Made by a program: the position numbers and the translations under genes
Notes under the pieces: model-generated
Told to the model about the DNA's origin: nothing
The model's database searches: none
What the model saw: only the letters and a program-made list of their open reading frames with translations
From: Azospirillaceae bacterium
GTDB taxonomy: Bacteria; Pseudomonadota; Alphaproteobacteria; Azospirillales; Azospirillaceae
Direction of reading: 5' to 3'
Assembly (NCBI GenBank): GCA_028281465.1
Contig: JANQJV010000180.1
Location: 1-50,532 of the forward strand
Length of the DNA stretch: 50,532 nt
Shown: one piece after another, positions 1-9,150 of the stretch
Position numbering within the stretch: position 1 is the first letter of the stretch
How the letters are laid out: every line of letters begins with the position of its first letter

Positions 1-105
1 CGGGCCGGGCCGACGGGGCGTCGGCGCTCCGGGATGTGGCCACGACCCGCCCAGAGGTTCATCCTCTGCGGGACGGCGGCAGACGGTGAGAACTGATACA
101 GTCGG
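1..105. repeat. Family-2 palindromic repeat, truncated by window edge
   Basis: The first ~90 bases match 32815-32904 with a single A/G difference at about position 45. Similarity continues more loosely, after a small indel, to about 105. Only the right-hand half of the element is visible. It keeps the right arm (about 8-30) and a small hairpin at about 52-69 (CAGAGG, loop TTCAT, CCTCTG). It lies downstream of the stop of the TPR gene that ends at 243. Bases 106-242 show nothing recognisable. Confidence 0.85.
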
Positions 106-242
106 TCCGATTCGCCAACCAGACGTCGAGCCGGCCCGGACAGGCGCAAGTGAAGCGCCGCCAAGTCGGCTACGGCCCAGCCAGCGTGTGGCCGGCGCTG
201 CAAAACAAGCCGTCTCGACAGACAAGAGGCATCCCGGTTGGC

Positions 243-2849
243 TCAGTTGCGGTTGCCTTCCTCGGAAGCCAGAACCTCGAGCGAGCCCGGCGCACCCGGT
301 CCCTCCGTGGACTGGGCGGATTGGTCCGACGAAACCGGGACATCTGCCAGAGCAGACGCGCTTAAATCGGACCTGTCCGATCCAAGCGACGGTGAGCCGT
401 CCACGCCCGTCTCCGCCGCCATCGCCGGACCGACCTCGATCGGAATGACGGTCACCGCCGGTGTGGCCGGTGCGGAAAGTGGCTCGGCGTCGGTGTCCGT
501 GCCTGTGTCGCGCTCTGCGGACGGCATCGCCGGCGGCGCCACGCGTTCCAGAAACGCTTCCAGACCTTCAATCGCCTTGCGGTCGCGATAAACGGCATCG
601 CGTGCATTGAGAATCTGACCGAACAAGGCCGCCCGTTTGGCCGAATCCTGCCCCAGTTCAACGGCGAGGCGAACAAAATCGTCCGGGCTGTCGGCGATGG
701 TCTCCGTCACCCCCATGGCGCTGAGAACGCCATGGGTATGCCGCCCGCGCATCAGGTCGGTCGGGCACGTCACGACCGGGATACCCCAATGCAAGGATTC
801 CAACACCGTATTGAACCCGGACCAACCGACTGAGTCGAGATAGACATCGCTGTTGGCCGCCATGGCCCCGAATTCACCCACCGTCAACCGGCGCAAAAAG
901 GTGCAGCATTGGTCCATGTCAAGACCGGCGGCGGTAAAAGCCCGACGTAGCCGAGATTTGAACGCCTCCGTGATCGCTGAAAAAGGCGCTTGCAAGAACG
1001 CGAAATGCGCCGATGGCACCCGCTGCGCAATCTCGACGAACAGCCGGTCATATTGAGGCAGGTATTTGTAGAGCGATTGACAACACCAATAGAGAACCGC
1101 ATCGCCCGGCAGGCCAAAGTCTTCACGCGTGGCCATGGCGCGGTCTTCCGCCGGCGGCGTGTACCAAAGACCGAGGTTGGGCAAGCGCTCCAATGTCTCC
1201 GTGTAGTGATCCTGGCCGTTGGACGGTTCCATGAAATCACCGGACAGAAAGTAATCGATCGTCGCAAGGCCCGTGGTTTGTGGATGCCCGAACGAAGCAC
1301 ATTGCACCGGCGCGAGGCGCAGACTGGCCAACCGGACCGATGTCGGATCCATACCGATTTCCGGATAGATCAACACGTCCAACGCATCCGACCGCACGCG
1401 GTCGGCCCATTCTGCCACCGTCAACAGGCCGCCGACGAAGTGGTCGGCAAGGGCGATGGCCGCATCCGTGGCAGCATCGTGAACCGAACGCGTCTGATAG
1501 GCGTAGACCGTGAAACGCGATCGGTCCAACTGATCCAACCAGCCGCGCAAAGGGATCGTCCACACCGAATGCCACGAGAAGAAGCCGGACACGAATCCGA
1601 CCCGGATCGGGTCCTCGGGATGCCGCAGCCGCAGTGGCAAAGACTGCACCAAGTCCGGATGACGCGCCGCCATCAGCGACGTACACAAGGTCCCATATGC
1701 GGTCTGCAACGCCCGATCGTCATGCCCTTGATAGGCAAGGTAGAACGGTTGTGCGGTGCCGATGGCCAAGGCCGCCTCAGCGCGCACGGCCTCAGGCGCC
1801 GCGGACAGGTCGTCCAGCAACGATTGCAACGCCGACGCGTATGCGGATCGCGCATCGGCCAGGTGCGCCGCGCTGTCCGGAACGATAGGCAACTGGGCAA
1901 CGCACCGTCCCAGGCGCAGCTCGACACTATCCGGTGCTAGACGCAGGGCTTCATCATAAACCGACACCGCTTCTGCGCCACGGCCACATCGCTGCAGCAG
2001 CGAAGCCAGATTCCGCCGAACCAGCACGTCGTCGGGTTTCAGGGCCATCGCATGCCGGAACGCGGCCTCCGCCTCCTCGACACGGTCGAGCTCACTGTAG
2101 GCAGCGCCGAGATTGACATGCGCATCGAAAAAATTGCGATCCAAGTCGATCGCCGCGCGGTACGAATCGATGGCCAGCTCGGTCCGCCCCTGTGCCATCA
2201 AGAGATCGCCCAGGAGGCGGTGGGCCTGATCTTGATCCGAATTCTGGTCCAAATACCGCCGCAGCAGCGCTTCTGCCTCACCGACCCGCCCTTGCTCCCG
2301 CACCAGTCGGGCCAAATTGAACAGCGCGTCGCCGAAATCCGGATCATGGCCAAGGGCTTGGTGCAGGGCCGACTCCGCGTCGTCATGGCGGCCCTGCTCA
2401 TGGTAGAGTGCACCCAGGTTGTTCCATGCCGCCACGTAATCGTGGCGCACCTCAATCGCCCGGCGATAAGCCGACTCGGCCTCTTCGAAGCATTGACCCT
2501 GCTGATACAACAGGCCCAAATTGTAGAATGCGGCTGGATTCTCCGGTGCCGCTTCGGTGGCCGCCTGGAACGCAGCGATGGCCTCCTCACGTCGCCCGAG
2601 CACTTTGAGCGCATTGCCACGATTGAACGCCAATGTATCCGACTGTGGGCCCATGGATGCTGCCCCAGCCCGATCGTAGAACGCGAGCGCGGTGTTGGGA
2701 TCACCTTTCTGGTAGGCGATCCCACCCAAAAGGTGGAGGATTTCTGGCTGCTCGGGTTGTTCGTCGATAATCCGCCGGTAGATTTTCTCTGCTTCATCCA
2801 GGCGGCCGGCCCGGTGGTGTCTGAGTGCGGCAGCCAGATCCTCAGTCAT
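243..2849 (-). CDS. TPR-repeat O-GlcNAc transferase-like glycosyltransferase (SPINDLY type)
   Basis: Predicted cytoplasmic glycosyltransferase of 868 residues. The N-terminal ~330 residues are tandem tetratricopeptide repeats with typical signatures such as AFYNLGLLYQQGQ and AWNNLGALYHEQG. A central region of ~390 residues matches the OGT/SPINDLY catalytic family (Glyco_transf_41), with blocks such as IRVGFVSGFFSWHS and DVYLDSVGWSGFNTVLESL. The family adds sugars to Ser/Thr of proteins; in bacteria some members act on flagellins or adhesins, but the target here is unknown. The last ~85 residues are an acidic Ala/Ser/Pro-rich tail that looks disordered. The start at 2849 is chosen because AAGGGGAAAC lies just upstream; an in-frame ATG 21 bases earlier lacks a ribosome site. 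The nearest genes give no clue to the substrate. Confidence 0.9.
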   Translation of the reverse strand: MTEDLAAALRHHRAGRLDEAEKIYRRIIDEQPEQPEILHLLGGIAYQKGDPNTALAFYDRAGAASMGPQSDTLAFNRGNALKVLGRREEAIAAFQAATEAAPENPAAFYNLGLLYQQGQCFEEAESAYRRAIEVRHDYVAAWNNLGALYHEQGRHDDAESALHQALGHDPDFGDALFNLARLVREQGRVGEAEALLRRYLDQNSDQDQAHRLLGDLLMAQGRTELAIDSYRAAIDLDRNFFDAHVNLGAAYSELDRVEEAEAAFRHAMALKPDDVLVRRNLASLLQRCGRGAEAVSVYDEALRLAPDSVELRLGRCVAQLPIVPDSAAHLADARSAYASALQSLLDDLSAAPEAVRAEAALAIGTAQPFYLAYQGHDDRALQTAYGTLCTSLMAARHPDLVQSLPLRLRHPEDPIRVGFVSGFFSWHSVWTIPLRGWLDQLDRSRFTVYAYQTRSVHDAATDAAIALADHFVGGLLTVAEWADRVRSDALDVLIYPEIGMDPTSVRLASLRLAPVQCASFGHPQTTGLATIDYFLSGDFMEPSNGQDHYTETLERLPNLGLWYTPPAEDRAMATREDFGLPGDAVLYWCCQSLYKYLPQYDRLFVEIAQRVPSAHFAFLQAPFSAITEAFKSRLRRAFTAAGLDMDQCCTFLRRLTVGEFGAMAANSDVYLDSVGWSGFNTVLESLHWGIPVVTCPTDLMRGRHTHGVLSAMGVTETIADSPDDFVRLAVELGQDSAKRAALFGQILNARDAVYRDRKAIEGLEAFLERVAPPAMPSAERDTGTDTDAEPLSAPATPAVTVIPIEVGPAMAAETGVDGSPSLGSDRSDLSASALADVPVSSDQSAQSTEGPGAPGSLEVLASEEGNRN

Positions 2850-3520
2850 GTTTCCCCTTAAACCCATCAAAGGTGTGTTGCCGTATTCCCGCGACCAACC
2901 GGCTCCACGCCATGGGAACCGATTCTATCATTGTCCCGCCACTTGCTTCTGACACGAAGTTCGGTGGCAGTGCAGCCTCTCACGGCGGTTTCCCGTGATG
3001 TTCAGGTCGGGGGTGCACGCGATGGCCCTTGGAATGACGCTCCGATCTATCGGTTTCGCTCTGGTCCTGGCAATCGCGATCCAGTCGCCTGTCATTGCCA
3101 CGATCCGACCGGAACCGACCCCCGGCGCGGTTGCCGAAATCCGAATCGATTTCGGAGCGCGCCACGCGGCCGCCGAAACCGACAAAACATCGGCATAATT
3201 CACTCTCGGCACCCTATACGAACGGGGCGACGACGTCCCGCCGAATCTTCGGACAGTGCTCAAGTTTTATTGTCGCGCAGCCCTGGATCAACACACCGAG
3301 ACCACAGTCTGCGTCACCTCGCTGTTTCGCCCTGGTCAAAGCGCGCAGACGAACCTGTATTGGACTCTGGCTTGGCCCTGTCTTGCGGCGCGGCGCGGCC
3401 ATGTCGATTCAGAGCCGTGCCTGCGCATCGCGCTTGAACCATCGATCCAGGCCCAACCGATCTGGTGCAGGGCTTCAAGCGCGGTGCGGTCGACCAGATC
3501 AAGGAGGAGCGACGCGACAG
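2850..3520. other. Gene-poor intergenic region
   Basis: Between the start of the TPR gene and the first palindromic repeat. Apart from the doubtful 58-residue frame at 3022-3198, no frame shows recognisable protein similarity. It must contain the promoter of the TPR gene, but no clear -35/-10 pair stood out. Short coherent-looking peptide stretches on the minus strand (about 3214-3300) could be decayed gene remnants but cannot be assigned. Confidence 0.4.
3022..3198 (+). CDS. Possible small secreted protein, unrecognised
   Basis: A 58-residue frame beginning MALGMTLRSIGFALVLAIAI, which looks like a signal peptide, then a short Pro/Glu/Ala-rich segment. GGGGGT precedes the ATG at reasonable spacing. 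It is divergent from the TPR gene. I do not recognise a family, and a GC-rich non-coding stretch can produce such a frame by chance, so it may be spurious or a remnant. Confidence 0.22.
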   Translation: MALGMTLRSIGFALVLAIAIQSPVIATIRPEPTPGAVAEIRIDFGARHAAAETDKTSA

Positions 3521-3732
3521 TCATACCAACGGCCCGCATTGACGACACGTTCGGTTTCGGCGTTGAACCAGGAGCGTCGGCATCCCTGCCGGCTGGACCG
3601 CCGCCATCTTGGCAGCCGGCCGCTGGGCGGGGTCCGGGCCGGCGGGAAGCCGGCGGTCCAGCCGGCAAGGATGCCGGCGCTCCGAAACAGGGCGGCCCGA
3701 GGACCGGTCCTTGTTTCGGGCCGTTGGTATCA
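3521..3732. repeat. Family-1 palindromic repeat, copy 1 (BIME-like)
   Basis: A ~212-base element. The outer arms are a perfect inverted repeat (ATACCAACGGCCCG at 3523-3536, its complement at 3717-3730). The inner 33-base arms at 3571-3603 and 3651-3683 have two mismatches and enclose 47 bases. Each inner arm contains its own hairpin of the form GCCGGCA-TCCC-TGCCGGC (the left arm of this copy has one substitution). The two units are in opposite orientation, as in REP pairs. A further small stem (GAAACAGG with CCTTGTTTC) lies in the right part. Copies occur at 10628-10838 and 50435-50532. Translations through it are not genes. Confidence 0.88.
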
Positions 3733-4151
3733 CCTGCTGGAACTGATCCATGACGTCTTTCGGAGTTTGCGACCGAAGCTGAAACGGATGCGCCTGGAGA
3801 TCGCCATCGCCTACCCGGACGGCCTCGCGTCGGATGGCGCCTCGGGCTCTCGGCCCGGATGCCGACCAGTCCGATCACGAATTCGCAGATCCCGCCTACG
3901 ACGGCCAGGCGATCGGAGCCCTGCGAATCAGGACGGATAGGGACGCCGGGATGTGGTCAGGTTGACCAATGTCGACGATGGCAAAAGTCGGCTGCCCGAG
4001 ATCTCGGCGTAAACTCTCGATCCGTGCTTCACCACGCGGCGCGGTGATCCGGGCCACCCATACCAACCCCACCCGTGACGGACAAGGCGCACGCCGATAC
4101 GGCAGATTGCTTTTCCCAACGTCCCTGGGGCTGAGCAACCAGAAACCCGAC
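3733..4151. other. Intergenic region without a recognisable gene
   Basis: About 420 bases between palindromic repeat copy 1 and the stop of the epimerase-like gene. Frames on both strands are short and show no family similarity I recognise. A minus-strand peptide ending near 3896 reads plausibly and could be a gene remnant, but this is not supportable. No clear terminator with a T-run was found. Confidence 0.35.
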
Positions 4152-5066
4152 TCAAATCGGCTCGGGAATGAACCGGACCGTCTCCGACACACTCTCCCCC
4201 TCGCCGAGGATGCGCAGCCCGGTGGCCGTCGCCCCCTGCGCCGCCAAATTGGCCGCATCGGTCGCCGCACTCACGGGTTCGACGCAAAAGAACGTGGCGT
4301 TCGGCGGCGCATACACACTGAGGTGGGCGAAGGCCGGCCCGGCTTCAACGGTGAGACGCGCCTGGCGTTCCGGCCAAGAAATCACGGCCCGACCAGCGAA
4401 GCCCGTGAATCCGTGATCCAGCGACACTGCCGACGGATTGATCCCCGTTGAGATCGGCCAGGCCGCTGGCACCAAGGCGTGGCGCAACGGCAGCACATCG
4501 GCATCCGTCAACCAAACGCCGGAGACCTGGGCCTGCAATCGTGTCAAAGGCGTGCGTGGGAAATAGGGGTGAAGCCCGAAGCTCAATGGCATTGCACCCG
4601 ACCCGAGGTTGGTAACACCAAGGGTAATCTCCAGTCCTCCGTCCCCGACGCTGAAATGCTGTTCGGCCCTATAGCGCCAAGGCCAGGCGCCGGGCGCATG
4701 GTCGTAGCGCAGGGTAGCCGAAGACGCCGATTGCACGTCGAGTCGCCAGGAAACGCGCCACCCGTGACCGTGAAGTGCGTGCATGATCGTCGGGTGGTTA
4801 CGGGGCAAGCTGATCAGTCGGCCCTGAAACGGAAACCTGCCGTCGCGAATTCGATTGGAAAACGGCACGAGCGGAAAACACGCCGCCTCGGTGGGCAGGA
4901 AGGGTCCCGTCTCCGGCGCCGACCGAAACCAATCTACGAAACCCACCGGAGTTTCGGTGCAAAACCTCGTTACCGTGCCACCGAGCGCCGGACACACCTC
5001 CACGCGGGTTGATCCGCGCGCCAGCACCACGCGTTCCGCGCCGTCAATCGGATCTGGATTACTCAT
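4152..5066 (-). CDS. Aldose 1-epimerase / mutarotase family protein
   Basis: A 304-residue galactose-mutarotase-fold enzyme that interconverts the alpha and beta anomers of an aldose or aldose phosphate. Visible signatures are PFSNRIRDGRF near residue 68, the catalytic His region HALHGHGW near 96, GLHPYFP near 165, and FFCVEPVSAATDAAN near the C-terminus, carrying the predicted catalytic Glu. The ATG at 5066 is 25 bases after the zwf stop on the same strand, so the two are probably one operon. Because glucose-6-phosphate dehydrogenase uses the beta anomer, a hexose-6-phosphate 1-epimerase role (YeaD-like) is a reasonable inference. A free-sugar mutarotase is the alternative. Confidence 0.85.
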   Translation of the reverse strand: MSNPDPIDGAERVVLARGSTRVEVCPALGGTVTRFCTETPVGFVDWFRSAPETGPFLPTEAACFPLVPFSNRIRDGRFPFQGRLISLPRNHPTIMHALHGHGWRVSWRLDVQSASSATLRYDHAPGAWPWRYRAEQHFSVGDGGLEITLGVTNLGSGAMPLSFGLHPYFPRTPLTRLQAQVSGVWLTDADVLPLRHALVPAAWPISTGINPSAVSLDHGFTGFAGRAVISWPERQARLTVEAGPAFAHLSVYAPPNATFFCVEPVSAATDAANLAAQGATATGLRILGEGESVSETVRFIPEPI

Positions 5067-5091
5067 ACCGTCGCCATGCCCTCTGATCGGA

Positions 5092-6570
5092 TCATTGCCC
5101 ATCCTCATGCCAGGTGCGGCTATCCCGCACAATCAGCCCGACCGACGCCGAAGGCCCCCAACTGCCAGCCGTGTAAGGTCGCGGGGAGTCCCCGCGCTCC
5201 TGCCAGGCGGCAATGATCGGATCCACCCAACGCCAAGCCGCCTCGACCTCGTCCCGGCGCATGAACAGGGTCGGATTGCCGCGCACCACATCCATCAAAA
5301 GCCGCTCATAGGCGTCCGGATAGCGCATCCGGAAGGTCTCAGCAAAACTGAGATTCAGGGAATCCTGGCGCAGGCGCATGCCACCCGGCCCCGGGTCTTT
5401 GACCATCAGGGAAAGACGCATGCCTTCGTCCGGTTGCAATCGGACGATGAGTTTGTTGGCGCTGATCGGGCCCGCAGAGGGCAAGAAAATGGAGTGGGGA
5501 ATGGTGCGGAACTGGATGACGATTTCCGTTGCCCGCACCGGCATGCGCTTGCCGGTGCGCAGAAAAAACGGCACACCGGACCAGCGCCAGGTTTCGACCT
5601 CGACCTTGAGAGCGACGAAGGTCTCGGTATCGCTATGCGGCACACCCACTTCGTCTGGATAGCTGGCAGCCGGCGAACCATTGATGGCACCAGCGCGGTA
5701 TTGACCGCGCACCGTTCTGGTGACGCTATCAGCCACGGTGATGGGCTTGAGAGCGCGTAAGACTTTCAGCTTCTCGTCGCGTACGAAATCAGGTTCGAAT
5801 CGAGTCGGCGGCTCCATGGCCACGAGACAAAGCAATTGCAGAATGTGATTCTGCACCATATCGCGCATGGCACCCGCCCGGTCATAATAATCACCACGCC
5901 CTTCCGCGCCGATGGTCTCGGCCACGGAAATCTGAACGTGGTCGATATGGGCGGCATTCCACAATGGCTCGAACAGGAAGTTGGCGAACCTCAGTGCCAT
6001 GAGGTTTTGGACCGTTTCCTTGCCGAGGTAATGATCGATGCGGAAGATCTGGTTTTCCCCGAAAACGGCACCCACCTCATTGTTGACCGCATTCGCCGAC
6101 ACAAGGTCATGGCCAATCGGCTTCTCCAACACAACCCGTGACTTGTCCGTGACCAAACCCAAGGCATCGACATCCCGGCTGGCCTGTCCGAACAGATCGG
6201 GGGAGGTGGCGAAGTAGAAAACGCGGACACGATCACCGCCGTCGGCAAGCGCCGCGGCAAGGGGGCGTAAGGTGTCGGGCTGGCCAATCTCACAAACGTA
6301 GTAGCGAATGCGTCCGAGAAAGCGGGCGAGACAGCCGGGGTCCAGATAGCCTTGCGGTACCTGGTGGCGCAACGTCGCCTCCACCTCCTCCAGATAGGTT
6401 TCCAGGGGCATGCAGCGCCGCGACACGCCCAGAATGCGGCTGCCGTCCGGTATCTGGCCATCCCGATCGCGGTAATATAACGCCGGCAACAGTTTACGGA
6501 AAGCCAGATCTCCAGTTGCCCCGAACACCACGAGATCGAAAAGGCTGACGGGGATAATGCGTGCGGTCAT
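5092..6570 (-). CDS. zwf: Glucose-6-phosphate 1-dehydrogenase
   Basis: Oxidises glucose-6-phosphate to 6-phosphogluconolactone with NAD(P)+, the entry to the oxidative pentose phosphate and Entner-Doudoroff routes. It has 492 residues, the normal family length. The Rossmann motif FGATGDLAFRKLLPAL is at residues 16-31, EKPIGHD at 149-155, and the active-site signature RIDHYLGKETVQN at 177-189. Further conserved blocks include FLRTGKRMP. The start at 6570 gives MTARIIPVSLFDLVVFGATG, the expected short N-terminus; an upstream in-frame ATG at 6681 would add an unconserved tail. It is the first gene of a pair with the epimerase and is divergent from lutA. No pgl, edd or eda is in the window. Confidence 0.96.
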   Translation of the reverse strand: MTARIIPVSLFDLVVFGATGDLAFRKLLPALYYRDRDGQIPDGSRILGVSRRCMPLETYLEEVEATLRHQVPQGYLDPGCLARFLGRIRYYVCEIGQPDTLRPLAAALADGGDRVRVFYFATSPDLFGQASRDVDALGLVTDKSRVVLEKPIGHDLVSANAVNNEVGAVFGENQIFRIDHYLGKETVQNLMALRFANFLFEPLWNAAHIDHVQISVAETIGAEGRGDYYDRAGAMRDMVQNHILQLLCLVAMEPPTRFEPDFVRDEKLKVLRALKPITVADSVTRTVRGQYRAGAINGSPAASYPDEVGVPHSDTETFVALKVEVETWRWSGVPFFLRTGKRMPVRATEIVIQFRTIPHSIFLPSAGPISANKLIVRLQPDEGMRLSLMVKDPGPGGMRLRQDSLNLSFAETFRMRYPDAYERLLMDVVRGNPTLFMRRDEVEAAWRWVDPIIAAWQERGDSPRPYTAGSWGPSASVGLIVRDSRTWHEDGQ

Positions 6571-6832
6571 GACCCGGATCGGCGCTCGGACCGGCGCCGC
6601 CTTGACCGGCGGAACGCCCTCGACAGGACCGGAACCATAGGGCGTGCGACGGCAAAGGTCACGCCCGTTCCCAGGGGACACGGCCGTGGGAGACGCGCCG
6701 TCAGGGGGGCCACGCCGCTCTCATCGCCGCGCAAGCCCAGGCCCCCTTGTCGACGATGGGCATGCAGTCTAAGCTTCGGTTCCGTTGGATCCGGCCGGGT
6801 GGCTTCCGGCACAGTTTGGAACGAGAGCATAG

Positions 6833-7639
6833 ATGACGGACAGGATGGGTTCGGCGACAGACGCTCCCAAGGTCGGATTATTCGTGACCTGTCTGGTAGA
6901 TCTGTTCCGACCCTCGGTCGGCTTTGCCGCCGTTCGGCTTCTGGAAGCGGCCGGCTGCCGGGTCGAGGTGCCGACAGTCCAAACCTGCTGTGGCCAGCCG
7001 GCTTACAACAGCGGCGACCGTCCCGATGCCGTCGCCATCGCCCGCAACGTTATCGGCGCCTTCGAAACCTTCGACCACGTGGTGGTCCCATCCGGCTCCT
7101 GTGCTGGAATGATCAAAGAGCACTATCCGCGCCTTCTGGCCGACGATGCCGATTGGGCACCACGGGCAAACCATGTCGCCCGGCGATGCCACGAACTGGT
7201 GTCATTCCTGGTCGATGTCAGGGGCTGGCGCCCGACCAGAACCCGGTATGATGGCCGAGTCACGTATCATGACTCGTGTTCTGGATTACGGGAATTGGGG
7301 ATCAAGGCGCAGCCACGATACCTGCTCGGCGACATCGACGGGGTGGTGTTGACCGAGATGGCGGACACCGAGGTGTGCTGTGGCTTTGGCGGAACGTTCT
7401 GCATCAAATATCCAGACATTTCCAATCGCATGGTCGGCGATAAGGTGCGCGCCATCACAACAACGGGCGCCGACACGCTGCTCGCCGGCGACCTGGGCTG
7501 CTTGCTCAACCTTGCGGGACGGTTGAAGCGTGATGGCTCCCCTATACGGGTGCGCCACGTCGCAGAGGTGCTTGCGGGAACATGCGATGACGCCCCTCCG
7601 ATCGGCGAAGCCACCAATCAACCGTCAGGACGCCCATAA
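6833..7639 (+). CDS. lutA: L-lactate oxidation complex subunit LutA (CCG-domain protein)
   Basis: A 268-residue (Fe-S)-binding protein with two cysteine-rich CCG domains: TCCGQPAYNSG at residues 51-61 and VCCGFGGTF at 181-189, each preceded by lone conserved cysteines (C20, C90, C149). With LutB and LutC it forms the cytoplasmic complex that oxidises L-lactate to pyruvate in many bacteria. It is the first gene of a lutA-lutB-lutC cluster. A second ATG four codons in is an alternative start. The 262 bases to the divergent zwf hold both promoters; no regulator gene is adjacent. Confidence 0.92.
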   Translation: MTDRMGSATDAPKVGLFVTCLVDLFRPSVGFAAVRLLEAAGCRVEVPTVQTCCGQPAYNSGDRPDAVAIARNVIGAFETFDHVVVPSGSCAGMIKEHYPRLLADDADWAPRANHVARRCHELVSFLVDVRGWRPTRTRYDGRVTYHDSCSGLRELGIKAQPRYLLGDIDGVVLTEMADTEVCCGFGGTFCIKYPDISNRMVGDKVRAITTTGADTLLAGDLGCLLNLAGRLKRDGSPIRVRHVAEVLAGTCDDAPPIGEATNQPSGRP

Positions 7640-7722
7640 CGCAGCGGCACGGTCGCACTGACCTGACGAAGCGCCGACCATCCTCAAGGCGAGTGCCATC
7701 AGTTCCAAGGAAGTTAGGGTTC

Positions 7723-9150
7723 ATGCAGTCGACCGCCAATGTTTTTCCAAGCAATGCCCGGCGCGCCCTGGCCGACGAACGCCTGCAGAGCGTGTTGGGC
7801 ATGGTTGACGGCTTCAACGGAAAACGCGCCCGAGCGGTCGACCGGTTGCCGGAGTTCGAGATGCTGCGCGACCAAGCGCGCGACATCAAGAACCATACGC
7901 TGCAGCACCTGGACCACTATCTCGAGCGCTTCGAGACGCGGGTGACCGAAGCCGGCGGCCAAGTGCATTGGTGCCGCACGGCCGAGGAAGCCCGTCAGGC
8001 CGTGCTGGGCATCTGCCGAGCGGTCGGTGCCACGACGGTGACCAAGGGCAAGTCCATGGTAACCGAGGAGATCGCCCTGAACCGGTTTCTGGAACAAAAC
8101 GGTCTGGTGCCCGTGGAAACCGATCTCGGTGAATACATCATTCAGTTGCGACAAGAGGCGCCCAGTCACATCATCGCACCGGCCGTGCATCTGTCAGCGC
8201 GGGACGTGGAACAGACCTTCCGCAGCCACCATGGCGATCTTCCTGACGACCGGCCGTTGACCGAGGCGCGCGACCTGGTGAACGAAGCGCGCACCATGTT
8301 GCGTCAACGCTTCCTAGAGGCGGATGTCGGCATCACGGGTGCGAATTTCCTGATCGCTGAGACAGGCTCCACTGTAATCGTCACCAATGAGGGCAATGGC
8401 GATCTGACACAGGTGCTGCCCCGGGTCCACGTGGTGGTGGCGAGTCTGGAAAAGGTGGTGCCGACCCTGGAGGACGCCACGACGATCCTACGCCTTTTGG
8501 CCCGGTCGGCGACCGGGCAGGAGTTCTCCACCTACACCACGTTTTCCACCGGGCCACGCCGGGCCGGCGACGCAGATGGTCCGGAGGCATTCCATGTGGT
8601 GCTCTTGGACAACGGACGCAGCGCTCTGCTCGGAACCGAATTGCAGGAGGTCCTCCGCTGCATCCGATGCGGCGCGTGCATGAACCATTGTCCGATCTAT
8701 TCCAACCTGGGCGGCCATGCCTACGGGTGGGTCTATCCCGGACCAATCGGCGCGGTCCTGACTCCCGCGCTGCTCGGGGTCGCCGAAGCCCACCACTTGC
8801 CCAACGCCTCTACCTTTTGTGGCCGATGCGAGAGCGTGTGCCCGATGCGCATTCCGTTGCCCCGGCTGATGCGGCACTTCCGCGAGCGCGCATTTCGCGA
8901 ACGCCTGCCACCGGCCCAGGCGCGCTGGGCCCTGCGGGCTTGGGCCTGGGTGACCCGGCGGCCACGCCTGTACCGGTTGGCCACCGGTGTCGCCATCGGT
9001 GCGCTCGGCTGGTTGGGGCGCCGACGCGGCCGGTTCCGCCGTTTTCCCATGGCCGGAGGCTGGACGGCGTATCGGGATCTACCGGCGCCACAAGGTGAGA
9101 CATTCATGGCCCGCTGGCACCGAGAGAGAGGTCATGACCGGCGCGCGTGA
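7723..9150 (+). CDS. lutB: L-lactate oxidation iron-sulfur protein LutB
   Basis: A 475-residue protein. The N-terminal ~300 residues are a LUD domain. They are followed by two [4Fe-4S] ferredoxin-type motifs: CIRCGACMNHCP (C313, C316, C319, C323) and CGRCESVCP (C366, C369, C373). The C-terminal region is basic, with WALRAWAWVTRRPRLYR. It is the electron-transferring subunit of the LutABC lactate-oxidising complex. The start at 7723 is chosen over an ATG 30 bases earlier because AAGGAAG lies at good spacing and the N-terminus MQSTANVFPSNARRALAD fits the family. It overlaps the start of lutC by 17 bases, suggesting coupled translation. Confidence 0.93.
   Translation: MQSTANVFPSNARRALADERLQSVLGMVDGFNGKRARAVDRLPEFEMLRDQARDIKNHTLQHLDHYLERFETRVTEAGGQVHWCRTAEEARQAVLGICRAVGATTVTKGKSMVTEEIALNRFLEQNGLVPVETDLGEYIIQLRQEAPSHIIAPAVHLSARDVEQTFRSHHGDLPDDRPLTEARDLVNEARTMLRQRFLEADVGITGANFLIAETGSTVIVTNEGNGDLTQVLPRVHVVVASLEKVVPTLEDATTILRLLARSATGQEFSTYTTFSTGPRRAGDADGPEAFHVVLLDNGRSALLGTELQEVLRCIRCGACMNHCPIYSNLGGHAYGWVYPGPIGAVLTPALLGVAEAHHLPNASTFCGRCESVCPMRIPLPRLMRHFRERAFRERLPPAQARWALRAWAWVTRRPRLYRLATGVAIGALGWLGRRRGRFRRFPMAGGWTAYRDLPAPQGETFMARWHRERGHDRRA

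Noticed and set aside
3095..3940. Open frames of up to 281 codons running through family-1 repeat copy 1, with look-alikes at 10481-10963 and 50216-50521
   Set aside because: The similar peptides (containing RRHPCRLDRR) arise only from the palindromic repeat and are present in several frames; they are not proteins.
5535..5558. Hairpin GCACCGGCA-N6-TGCCGGTGC inside zwf, similar to the repeat-element stems
   Set aside because: It encodes the conserved RTGKRMPVRA segment of the enzyme and lacks the flanking arms of the repeat families, so it is best explained by coding constraint.
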